Source of the DNA: JASJBU01 sp965372385
GTDB taxonomy: Bacteria > Pseudomonadota > Gammaproteobacteria > Chromatiales > Chromatiaceae
Assembly: GCA_965372385.1 (NCBI GenBank)
Contig: CBDVCD010000026.1
Location: 1-21,030 of the forward strand
DNA length: 21,030 nucleotides
Direction of reading: 5' to 3'
Shown: positions 1-6,044 of the stretch, piece after piece
How the letters are laid out: the number at the start of each line of letters is the position of its first letter
Position numbering within the stretch: the stretch's first letter is position 1
Notes under the pieces: generated by a model
Told to the model about the DNA's origin: nothing
What the model saw: only the letters and a program-made list of their open reading frames with translations
The model's database searches: none
Made by a program: the position numbers and the translations under genes

Positions 1-228
1 CCGGTTACGAAAAAAGCACCTGTTGCCAAGAAGGCAGCACCAGCAGTTAAGGAAAAGGTGGCCAGCAAGCCAGCCGAGAAGCCGGTCATCAGTCCCCGCG
101 AACGCTATGAGATGATCGCCACCAGGGCCTACTACCGTGCCGAGCAACGTAACTTTGCTCCAGGAAATGAAGAGCAGGACTGGTATGAGTGCGAGCAGAT
201 TGTCGATGAGATGCTGGGTAAAAAATAA
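1..228 (+). CDS. DUF2934 family protein, C-terminal part (5' end outside window)
   Basis: Frame 1 is open from the first base and ends at TAA 226-228, giving 75 residues. The first ~30 residues are rich in Lys, Ala and Pro (KKAPVAKKAAPAVKEK), a flexible basic linker. The remainder (SPRERYEMIATRAYYRAEQR, then FAPGNEEQDWYECEQIVDEM) matches the DUF2934 pattern I know: an Ile/Met-x-x-Ala-Tyr-Tyr-x-Ala-Glu-x-Arg-x-Phe helix, then a Gly-x-(x)-Glu-x-Asp-Trp-x-x-Ala/Cys-Glu helix. The family has no established function; the basic tail plus small acidic helical domain could suggest nucleic-acid or partner binding, but that is inference. The start codon lies before the window. Two hairpins follow the stop. 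Confidence 0.75.
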   Translation, partial: PVTKKAPVAKKAAPAVKEKVASKPAEKPVISPRERYEMIATRAYYRAEQRNFAPGNEEQDWYECEQIVDEMLGKK

Positions 229-254
229 CTCAAGTTAACCTCGGTTAACTTGAG
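220..254 (-). terminator. Intrinsic terminator reading leftward, probable end of the receptor transcript
   Basis: A perfect 12-base inverted repeat, ctcaagttaacc (229-240) and ggttaacttgag (243-254), is separated by 2 bases. Read on the minus strand the hairpin is followed by TTATTTTTT (complement of 220-228), the normal U-tract layout. It overlaps the stop codon of the DUF2934 gene. The upstream minus-strand gene is the TonB receptor ending at 494, giving a 3' UTR of about 240 bases. Confidence 0.65.
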
Positions 255-293
255 CTTCCTAAGCACTACTAGAAATATCAGCAACTCTATTGC

Positions 294-324
294 CGGGCAC
301 CAGGTGAACCTGGTGCCCGCTTTT
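294..324 (+). terminator. Intrinsic terminator of the DUF2934 gene
   Basis: An 11-bp perfect stem, cgggcaccagg (294-304) and cctggtgcccg (309-319), has a tgaa loop and is followed by CTTTT on the plus strand. It lies 66 bases after the DUF2934 stop. There is no U-tract on the other strand, so it serves the plus strand. Confidence 0.8.
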
Positions 325-381
325 GCGTGTCCCTGCTTTCTAAACAGTTCATCGGATAACCGACATGTCCCTCCGTGAGAT

Positions 382-425
382 GCCGTAAATACTTCCTGTA
401 GGCTTGACGCTAGCATCCTTGCTAC
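382..425 (-). repeat. Fragment of dispersed repeat carrying the gcctaca...tacggc core
   Basis: Read on the minus strand, 382-403 begins gcctacaggaagta and ends tttacggc. This differs by only a few bases from cores at 17578-17600, 19347-19369 and 20975-20997. The bases before it on the same strand (gatgct, then tcaa) also match the two copies near purA (gatgctg, then atcaa), so homology extends for about 35 bases. The long inverted arms of the purA copies are not recognisable here, so this looks like a degraded or different-subtype copy. It lies between two convergent genes. The rest of 325-493 shows no gene. Confidence 0.6.
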
Positions 426-493
426 CGACAACACCCATGGAGATTCATGCCGTCATCCAATGTTCGCCTTAGTACTTGGCAGCAAGGTTATCG

Positions 494-2533
494 CTAGAAC
501 CTGTATGTACCGTTCAGGTAATAGTAACGACCAGGTTCATTCATCAGTATCACCTCATCTGTCGTTCCGTCGGTCAACAAGGTCAGATCCTTGTAGGTAT
601 TGCTGACCGCATAGGTTTTGTTGAAGACATTGTCAACGCCCGCGGTAATTTCGAAGCCTTTGGTCAAATCGTGCTTCACTTTCAAATTGAGCACGGCATA
701 GCTGTCCAGAAACTGTTCACCATTTTCATCATCGAATGTGTCCCAATCATCCGCGGCCACCAGCTCCATTCGAGCATAACTGTTGGGCATGTAATCATAG
801 CTGAGCGCCAGGTTGAGCTTCAGCGGGGGAATCTCTGGAAGATTTGTGCCGGTCTGTCCTTCAAGCGGGCGGTCTTTCTTGCCTCTCTGGTAGGCAAGAC
901 CAAAATCGAAATAGACGTCATCGGTTGCATAATAAGATCCACTGAAATCCAGACCATAGATGGTGGCATCGACATTTTCAAAACGATTCATCTTTTTGTC
1001 TGCATTGTAAACGATAAAATCCTTCAACCAGCTGTAGAAGAGTTTGGTTTTGAGATTGAGATTGGCAAAGCTGTTCTCCATGCCGAAATCGATCTCGGTA
1101 TTGGTAGTTTGATCCAGAGTCGGCGTACCTAACTGGGGATTCATTGGCATCCCCATATTGATCATGGCACCACGAAAATAGAGTTCCCGGGCATCCGGAA
1201 CCCTTGATGCCTGACCAAGGCCACCAAACAGCTTAGTGCTGTTGTTTGCCTGATAGGTGCCAAAAGCAAAGCCGCTGAGCGCTGTATAGTCATTCTCGGG
1301 TTCACCTAAGTTGCCTGCCGGCTTGATTTTGGTATCGTCGTAACGTGCACCGACCCTCAGATTGAAGTTTTCATAATCCTTATCCAGTTCGACGAACAGC
1401 GCCTGGTTTTCCGTATCCACATCATCGATGCTGATCATGCCATCAATAGGTTCCTGCGTACCCTCACCTATATAGGCGCCATCCCAGTTTCTTTTGCTGA
1501 AATCCACACCATACAGCATTTCCGCCGTCTCACTGAGATCAAAGGCGTTCTTGACCTTGAAACCATCCATGCGAGTGTTTAGTTTACTGATCTTCTCATT
1601 TACCGAGTCAGGACCGGAACTGACCCGATAGAAGGTGGACATGGGATGCTCCACTTTGGAGAAATAGTATTGAACGTCCAGTTCCTTCGACCAGCCGCCC
1701 AGGTTCTTGATCGTATAGTCGAGATTCAGAATATCAGAATCATCATACAGGGCATCCATCTTACTCGAGGGATAGAGCACATCATCACTTCGGTTGGCGG
1801 TATAACTCAGGGCCAACTCCTGATTGTCCGTCACGTCCAGATAGAACTTGCCCATGAAGGTTCTTTTTTCATAGGCATCCAGATCCCAGTATTCTTCCTT
1901 ATAATTTGGACCCGTAGCAGAATTCCCTAGATAATTCGCTATCTGCTCGGCAAAGGTGTTGCCATCGCCGTCCTTATACTGCTCACTGGTCTCACCCGAA
2001 ACACTGACCAGAGCCCTGAACTTGTCACTCCCACCACTCAAGGTAAGGGCGCCCTTCTTGTAGCCCCAGCTTCCGACGTTCAGACTGACTTCGCCGCCAA
2101 AGCCTTTCTCGGGCTCCTTTGTGGTGATCTTGACGGCACCACTCAGGGTACCGAAGTTCTCCACATCATAGGGCCCTTCGGTGATCTCAATGGACTCGAT
2201 GTTATTGGTTAGCACATGGGAAGTCGGCGGGTCCATTCTGTTGGGGCATGCGCCATAGATCTTGGCATCATCGATCAAAATATTGATGTTGTCCTTTTTC
2301 TGACCACGCAAGATGATGTCATTGGCAATACCGCTCCTGCGAACGATTGAGATACTCGGCACCTTTTTAGCCAACGCCTCGGCCAGGTCGGCGGACTTTA
2401 CCTCTTCACCACTGACATCGCTAAGCTTGGTACCCTCAACGGTGATGGTCGATAACTCTTCCGCCTCCTCGGCCCACAGGGGTTGGGCCACCAGAATAGC
2501 GCTGATGGCAATGGTCAGGGTCTTTAACTTCAT
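494..2533 (-). CDS. oprC: TonB-dependent outer-membrane copper receptor, OprC/NosA type
   Basis: A 679-residue outer-membrane beta-barrel receptor, likely taking up copper through TonB-ExbBD energy. Residues 1-21 form a signal peptide (MKLKTLTIAISAILVAQPLWA), followed by a TonB-box-like STITVEG and a plug domain (about 45-150) with LRGQ and a SIEITEGP element. CPNRM at 96-100 followed by DPPT is the OprC/NosA CxxxM copper signature. HPM at 296-298 supplies the HxM half, and a Met lies in the DVLYPSSKMD segment that also carries Met in relatives, as I recall. The chain ends in Tyr-Arg-Phe, typical of barrel C-termini. I chose ATG at 2533 rather than an upstream ATG at 2629 because it starts the signal peptide and has GAGGT 8-9 bases before it. 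The assignment to copper rests on these motifs; substrate is not shown directly. Confidence 0.82.
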   Translation of the reverse strand: MKLKTLTIAISAILVAQPLWAEEAEELSTITVEGTKLSDVSGEEVKSADLAEALAKKVPSISIVRRSGIANDIILRGQKKDNINILIDDAKIYGACPNRMDPPTSHVLTNNIESIEITEGPYDVENFGTLSGAVKITTKEPEKGFGGEVSLNVGSWGYKKGALTLSGGSDKFRALVSVSGETSEQYKDGDGNTFAEQIANYLGNSATGPNYKEEYWDLDAYEKRTFMGKFYLDVTDNQELALSYTANRSDDVLYPSSKMDALYDDSDILNLDYTIKNLGGWSKELDVQYYFSKVEHPMSTFYRVSSGPDSVNEKISKLNTRMDGFKVKNAFDLSETAEMLYGVDFSKRNWDGAYIGEGTQEPIDGMISIDDVDTENQALFVELDKDYENFNLRVGARYDDTKIKPAGNLGEPENDYTALSGFAFGTYQANNSTKLFGGLGQASRVPDARELYFRGAMINMGMPMNPQLGTPTLDQTTNTEIDFGMENSFANLNLKTKLFYSWLKDFIVYNADKKMNRFENVDATIYGLDFSGSYYATDDVYFDFGLAYQRGKKDRPLEGQTGTNLPEIPPLKLNLALSYDYMPNSYARMELVAADDWDTFDDENGEQFLDSYAVLNLKVKHDLTKGFEITAGVDNVFNKTYAVSNTYKDLTLLTDGTTDEVILMNEPGRYYYLNGTYRF

Positions 2534-2601
2534 TACTTCTACCTCGTATTGTTTTTTATGATCTATGTTTGCCAATGACAGACAATAGGGAATATCCGAG
2601 T

Positions 2602-2643
2602 TAGATAAGCAATTATTTTGCCAAAACAACAGATTGTTGTTTT
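2602..2643 (-). promoter_or_regulatory. Candidate receptor promoter with a palindromic operator
   Basis: A perfect 9-base inverted repeat (aaaacaaca 2623-2631, tgttgtttt 2635-2643, 3-base spacer) overlaps a possible minus-strand -35 TTGTTT (complement of 2624-2629). Sixteen bases on lies a possible -10 TATCTA (complement of 2602-2607). The layout suggests a repressor or activator site covering the -35. The regulator is unknown and the promoter boxes are only moderate matches. Confidence 0.4.
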
Positions 2644-2689
2644 TATTGAAGTTAGAATAGATCCAGTGAGTGAAATCAGATCTAAATAA

Positions 2690-2720
2690 GCCATATCACA
2701 CAGTTGGAGCGTGATATGCC
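2690..2720. repeat. Inverted repeat upstream of the copper receptor
   Basis: gccatatcac (2690-2699) and gtgatatgcc (2711-2720) pair with one mismatch around an 11-base spacer. It could be a second regulatory site for the receptor gene or the remains of a repeat element. No T-tract adjoins it on the minus strand. Confidence 0.35.
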
Positions 2721-3252
2721 TTGTTTGGCGAACTCAATGTCTGCTAAACAGATAGCCCACAGGGTTGGGTTTATGGTGGGAAACTGACGCCATCCGACTG
2801 ACGACTCTCTGTTGGGCCTATCCAGGGTAGATAATTATTTGACACAACTTACCCCACTGTTGAGACAACTAACTTGATACGACAACTGTCCCTGCTGATT
2901 ATGCTAGGCTGCTCTACCTAGGCGTATGCATTCTTTTGCCTCTCCTTCGGCGGCAATAACCACCGATCCCCTCCCTATCGGCATCTCCCAACCTTCCAGA
3001 GACTGCCATCCCCTATACTGCCACCATTTCCCACAACCAATCTCAGGCAGGGGGCGAGAGCTCCAGCCCGGCAGGCACCAGACAACCGCATGGGGGAAAA
3101 TCCCGCTCCCGAGATTATCCAGGGTTATCGCTTTCGCCCAGCCAGGCAAAAGACCAGCTTGGGGAGCAGTCCCCCGGCGCGGGGAACAGCAGAAAAATAG
3201 CTACCCTGGCGTGAACCACACCAGGGATGATGATGAAATGATCTAATTTCGC
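2721..3252. other. Intergenic stretch without a convincing gene
   Basis: Open frames here (2904-3149 minus, 2926-3246 plus) overlap on opposite strands, have unlikely composition and match nothing I recognise. Contents that can be seen are the TTGA direct repeats at 2839-2887 and a hairpin at 3204-3226 (ccctgg/ccaggg, then gtg/cac inside, loop aac). I looked for a cobalamin or other riboswitch and found no conserved box. The stretch may be a decayed mobile or regulatory region. Confidence 0.5.
2839..2887. repeat. Three TTGANAC-type direct repeats, first two 21 bases apart
   Basis: TTGACACAACT (2839-2849) and TTGAGACAACT (2860-2870) differ at one base and lie exactly 21 bases apart, two helical turns. 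A third, looser copy TTGATACGACAACT follows at 2874-2887. This layout fits a multi-site operator or the repeated protein-binding sites found at some transposon ends. No gene nearby decides between these. Confidence 0.45.
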
Positions 3253-3370
3253 TCCAGAAGCACCGTTTTTACCAGGAAGCACGCAAAGATCACGAAGTAA
3301 ATCCTTTGTTAATCAATTTAACAAACTCCGTGCCCTTCGAGTTCTTCGTGGTGATTATTACATTTCTGGA
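3253..3370. repeat. 118-base palindromic element of the cacgaag type
   Basis: The ends are tccagaa (3253-3259) and ttctgga (3364-3370). The arms carry related runs (caggaagcacgc, atcacgaag on the left; cttcgagttcttcgtggtg on the right) that pair imperfectly. The centre is a perfect hairpin, tttgttaa (3305-3312) and ttaacaaa (3318-3325). Similar cacgaag-rich palindromes occur between genes in many bacterial genomes. It ends three bases before the stop of the next minus-strand gene, so transcripts of that gene would fold here. Confidence 0.6.
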
Positions 3371-3373
3371 CGG

Positions 3374-3823
3374 TCACTCTTTAGACGCTGGAGACGCTGG
3401 GGCCTTACTACTCATGCAGTTACCCATCTCCTCGCCGGTGTTACTCTTACCCAGACATTCCTGCAAGGCGCTGTTGTACTGAATTGATCGATCTATGTCT
3501 TTCAACATGCTCTCTTTGGTCTGCGCGTTCCATTCAAAATCATCCGGCAGCTCGGTAGTCGGAGTTTTATCTTCTGTAACGCCCATCTTTTTTCGCATGG
3601 CACGCGCCTTACCCTCCATAATTTTTACGCACTTCACAAACTCTTCTTTGGAGCTCGCCTTGTTCACGCAGGCCCGGGTCTCTTTTATCGCGGGCAGGCT
3701 ATCCTGCAGTACGGGCTGCATCGTCGATTTATACTGTTCGAATGAGGGCGCTTTCATCTGCTCTTCGGGTGGTTCAGCGAAGGCAAGCGATGGCAGCAGA
3801 AGAATAGGTAGTAGGTATTTCAT
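3374..3823 (-). CDS. Small secreted protein with two CX12C cysteine pairs, function unknown
   Basis: A 149-residue protein that I do not recognise as a named family. Residues 1-16 are a signal peptide (MKYLLPILLLPSLAFA, cleavage before EPP), so it should be periplasmic or outer-membrane associated. The mature part is charged and predicted mainly helical. Its four cysteines are C52/C65 and C123/C136: each pair has exactly 12 residues between and the pairs are 71 residues apart, which suggests an internal duplication and two disulfide-stapled helical hairpins. The C-terminus is low-complexity (PASPASKE). ATG 3823 has AGGAG six bases upstream; a longer frame to 3856 would bury the signal peptide. 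It is divergent from the flavoprotein/OsmC operon. Confidence 0.7.
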   Translation of the reverse strand: MKYLLPILLLPSLAFAEPPEEQMKAPSFEQYKSTMQPVLQDSLPAIKETRACVNKASSKEEFVKCVKIMEGKARAMRKKMGVTEDKTPTTELPDDFEWNAQTKESMLKDIDRSIQYNSALQECLGKSNTGEEMGNCMSSKAPASPASKE

Positions 3824-3880
3824 GGCGGTCTCCTGAAAAAATCTGGCGGAGACCATACCCCACTCAATTCATTTAGACCA

Positions 3881-3913
3881 GTTTCATCAGTATATCAGTA
3901 GAAACCATATAAT
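3881..3913 (+). promoter_or_regulatory. Candidate promoter of the flavoprotein-OsmC operon with gtttc/gaaac inverted repeat
   Basis: A consensus -10 TATAAT lies at 3908-3913, 73 bases before the GTG start. No good -35 lies 17 bases upstream, which may mean an activator is needed. gtttc (3881-3885) and gaaac (3901-3905) form an inverted repeat around the spacer. The same interval must also hold the promoter of the divergent secreted protein. Confidence 0.35.
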
Positions 3914-3986
3914 AGAGATGCTGAAATTACCCGCGCCAGCGATTAGAATTGAAGGCCATTCATTCTACAGATTTTAGGAGTCATCC

Positions 3987-5402
3987 GTGGCAGAGAAGAA
4001 AGTTGATGTCGCCATCCTCGGTTCCGGCACTGCAGGACTTAACGCTACCAGTCGAGTCGGGCCCGCAGGTAAAAGTTTTGTGCTGATCAATGGGGGAGAG
4101 CCAGGCACCACCTGCGCCCGAGTCGGTTGTATGCCCTCCAAGGCCCTGATCCAGGTCGCCGAGGACTATCATCGGCGCACCCATCTCGGCCGTTACGGCG
4201 TCGATGGTCATCAGGAGATGAATATCGCCATCCCTGAAGCCCTGGAGCATGTGCAGGACCTGCGGGACAACTTCGTCGATCGGGTGCTCTCCAATAGCAC
4301 GGATAACATGGGCGAAAAATTCATCGAGGCCTATGCCCGGTTCGTCGACCCTCACACCCTGGAGCTGGACAACGGCGACCGGGTGATCGCGGACAAGATC
4401 GTGATCGCAACAGGCTCCCGTCCGGTGGTACCCGAGGCCTGGCAGACCTTCGGTGACAGAATGCTGACTACCGACAGCTTCTTCGAACAGGAGGATCTAC
4501 CGAAATCGGTGGCGGTCATTGGCCTGGGCGTTATCGGTCTTGAACTGGGCCAGTCCCTCAGCCGCTTGGATATCAAGGTGACCGGCTTTGATCTTGCCCA
4601 GACCATTGGCGGTACCAGCGACCCGCAAGTCAATGCGATGGCTCTGGAGATCATGCGTAAAAGCTTCGATCTCCACCTGGGACAACCAGTGGAAATCAGC
4701 GAGGAAGGAGCGAAACTACGGGTCAGCGCGGGAGAAAACTCCGTGCTGGTGGATACCGTACTCTGCGCCATGGGCCGCACCCCCAACGTGGAGGGGCTGG
4801 CACTGGAGAATGCAGGCATCGAGCTGGACGAACGCGGCATCCCTCTTTACGACCGCAACACCATGCAGTGTGGTACCAGCCACATCTTCCTTGCCGGTGA
4901 TGTCGACGGGGAGCGCCCGATCCTGCATGAGGCGGGGGACGAGGGCAAGATTGCGGGGCAGAACGCCGCCAGTGATATGGTCACCGCCTTCCAGCGCAAG
5001 GTGCCGCTGGCGATCAACTTCTGCGATCCCAATATCTGCCTGGTGGGCGCCCGCTACGATGAACTCGATCTGGATAAGACCGCCATTGGCGAGGTCAAAC
5101 TGGCCCCGGTGGGGCGCGCCATGATCATGGGGCAGAATCGTGGCATCATCCGAGTCTATGCGGACAAGGCCAGTGGCCGCATGCTGGGGGCGGAGATGAT
5201 CACCACCCGGGGTGAGAACCTCGCCCACCTGCTCAACTGGGCCGTCACCCAGGGCCTGAGTGTAGGTGAGCTGATCCGTATGCCCTTCTACCATCCGGTG
5301 ATCGAAGAGGCCCTGCAGGCGGCGCTCAACAATCTCTATGCCCAGGTTGATGTGAAAAATGCCGGACCGATAAAGGAACTCCACCCACTTTCCGAGGAGT
5401 GA
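3987..5402 (+). CDS. Dihydrolipoamide dehydrogenase-like FAD/NAD disulfide oxidoreductase
   Basis: A 471-residue class I pyridine nucleotide-disulfide oxidoreductase. Motifs in order: FAD Rossmann GSGTAG (12-17); redox disulfide CARVGC (C43, C48) followed by MPSKAL; NAD Rossmann GLGVIG near 175; second FAD motif around FLAGDVDG; and the C-terminal interface dyad H436-P-x-x-x-E441 (YHPVIEE), matching the His-Glu pair of lipoamide dehydrogenases. The usual reaction is NAD-linked oxidation or reduction of dihydrolipoyl groups. There are no pyruvate or 2-oxoglutarate dehydrogenase genes nearby, so a housekeeping E3 role is not supported by context. Start is GTG with AGGAG six bases upstream. The downstream OsmC gene begins 4 bases after the stop. 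The physiological disulfide substrate is uncertain. Confidence 0.85.
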   Translation: MAEKKVDVAILGSGTAGLNATSRVGPAGKSFVLINGGEPGTTCARVGCMPSKALIQVAEDYHRRTHLGRYGVDGHQEMNIAIPEALEHVQDLRDNFVDRVLSNSTDNMGEKFIEAYARFVDPHTLELDNGDRVIADKIVIATGSRPVVPEAWQTFGDRMLTTDSFFEQEDLPKSVAVIGLGVIGLELGQSLSRLDIKVTGFDLAQTIGGTSDPQVNAMALEIMRKSFDLHLGQPVEISEEGAKLRVSAGENSVLVDTVLCAMGRTPNVEGLALENAGIELDERGIPLYDRNTMQCGTSHIFLAGDVDGERPILHEAGDEGKIAGQNAASDMVTAFQRKVPLAINFCDPNICLVGARYDELDLDKTAIGEVKLAPVGRAMIMGQNRGIIRVYADKASGRMLGAEMITTRGENLAHLLNWAVTQGLSVGELIRMPFYHPVIEEALQAALNNLYAQVDVKNAGPIKELHPLSEE

Positions 5403-5406
5403 GCAG

Positions 5407-5802
5407 ATGGAAACAGTCGACATCAGCTTCCCTGGCGGTAAGCGCATCGATGCCAAGATAGGGGACTTCGTCATCCATACCGATCAATCGGAGAAGTATG
5501 GTGGCAGTGCCTCGGCCCCAGAACCGTTCGACCTTTTTCTCGCCTCCATTGCCACCTGTGCCGGAATCTTTGCCTGGAACTTCTGCCAGTCGAGAAATCT
5601 CTCAACGGAAGGCATAGCACTAAAAATGGAGTGCACCCAGGATGAGCAGAAGAAGCTCTTCACGGAGATGAAACTCTACCTGACATTGCCGGATGGATTC
5701 CCGGAAAAATACCGCTCAGGCATCATCCGGGCAATCGGGCTTTGCGCGGTCAAACGCCATCTGCACGAAGCGCCTAAATTCACCATCGAGATTAGTGCTT
5801 GA
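5407..5802 (+). CDS. OsmC/Ohr-superfamily protein, likely thiol peroxidase
   Basis: 131 residues. The pattern PEPFDLFLASIATCAG puts the first conserved cysteine at C51 and IGLCAVKRHL puts the second at C113, the two-cysteine arrangement of the OsmC/Ohr superfamily. C60 and C76 are extra. The segment GFPEKYRSGIIRAIGLC is typical of the OsmC-like subgroup rather than of Ohr itself. Ohr-type enzymes reduce organic hydroperoxides and are known to draw electrons from dihydrolipoyl groups regenerated by lipoamide dehydrogenase. The cotranscribed flavoprotein, whose end supplies this gene's GAGGAG ribosome-binding site, fits that pairing. Peroxidase activity for this subgroup is inference. Confidence 0.85.
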   Translation: METVDISFPGGKRIDAKIGDFVIHTDQSEKYGGSASAPEPFDLFLASIATCAGIFAWNFCQSRNLSTEGIALKMECTQDEQKKLFTEMKLYLTLPDGFPEKYRSGIIRAIGLCAVKRHLHEAPKFTIEISA

Positions 5803-5810
5803 TTATCCTA

Positions 5811-6040
5811 GAAACTGCAGTTGACCGCTCCATTCTGATAGTAAGGTACTGTTATGAGAGAAATTAGTGCCGGTAAGCTTATTCACCTACCGGGTGAGTC
5901 ACGCTACGGGGTAGATTGCACGCTTGTGGCGGCGCATATCTGCGTTGCAACTCCTTGGAATAGATTAACTATTCCGCGTCGTTGCGCCTTGATCTGCACC
6001 ACCACAAACGCACACTCTACCCCGTCCAACTGCAGATTCT
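5811..6040. repeat. Large nested palindromic element between convergent genes
   Basis: Outer arms are gaaactgcagttgac (5811-5825) and gtccaactgcagattct (6024-6040). Inside, a 120-base imperfect palindrome starts with acggggtag (5906-5914) and ends with ctaccccgt (6017-6025), with further paired runs near tgtgg/ccaca. The apex is ggaatag/ctattcc (5957-5975, loop attaa). The apical part resembles a repeat seen in other gammaproteobacteria, from memory. An open frame at 5854-6063 lies inside it and is not credible. The element may end transcription from both the OsmC and gshA sides. Confidence 0.6.
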
Positions 6041-6044
6041 ATGA

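Noticed and set aside
132..434. 100-codon minus-strand open frame
   Set aside because: It overlaps the DUF2934 coding end, both terminators and a dispersed repeat, and has no recognisable protein features.
476..1132. 218-codon plus-strand open frame
   Set aside because: It lies antisense to the well-supported TonB receptor barrel and has composition typical of a shadow frame.
2926..3246. 106-codon plus-strand frame in the gap, and its minus-strand rival at 2904-3149
   Set aside because: Both are rich in Pro, Trp and His with no domain, no ribosome-binding site, and they overlap each other on opposite strands.
2640..3250. Cobalamin or other riboswitch ahead of the TonB receptor
   Set aside because: I found no B12 box or other conserved aptamer core; the receptor motifs point to copper instead.
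3987..5402. Mercuric reductase or glutathione reductase
   Set aside because: There is no N-terminal metal-binding domain or C-terminal vicinal cysteine pair, and the CX4C and HPxxxE motifs fit the lipoamide-dehydrogenase branch better.
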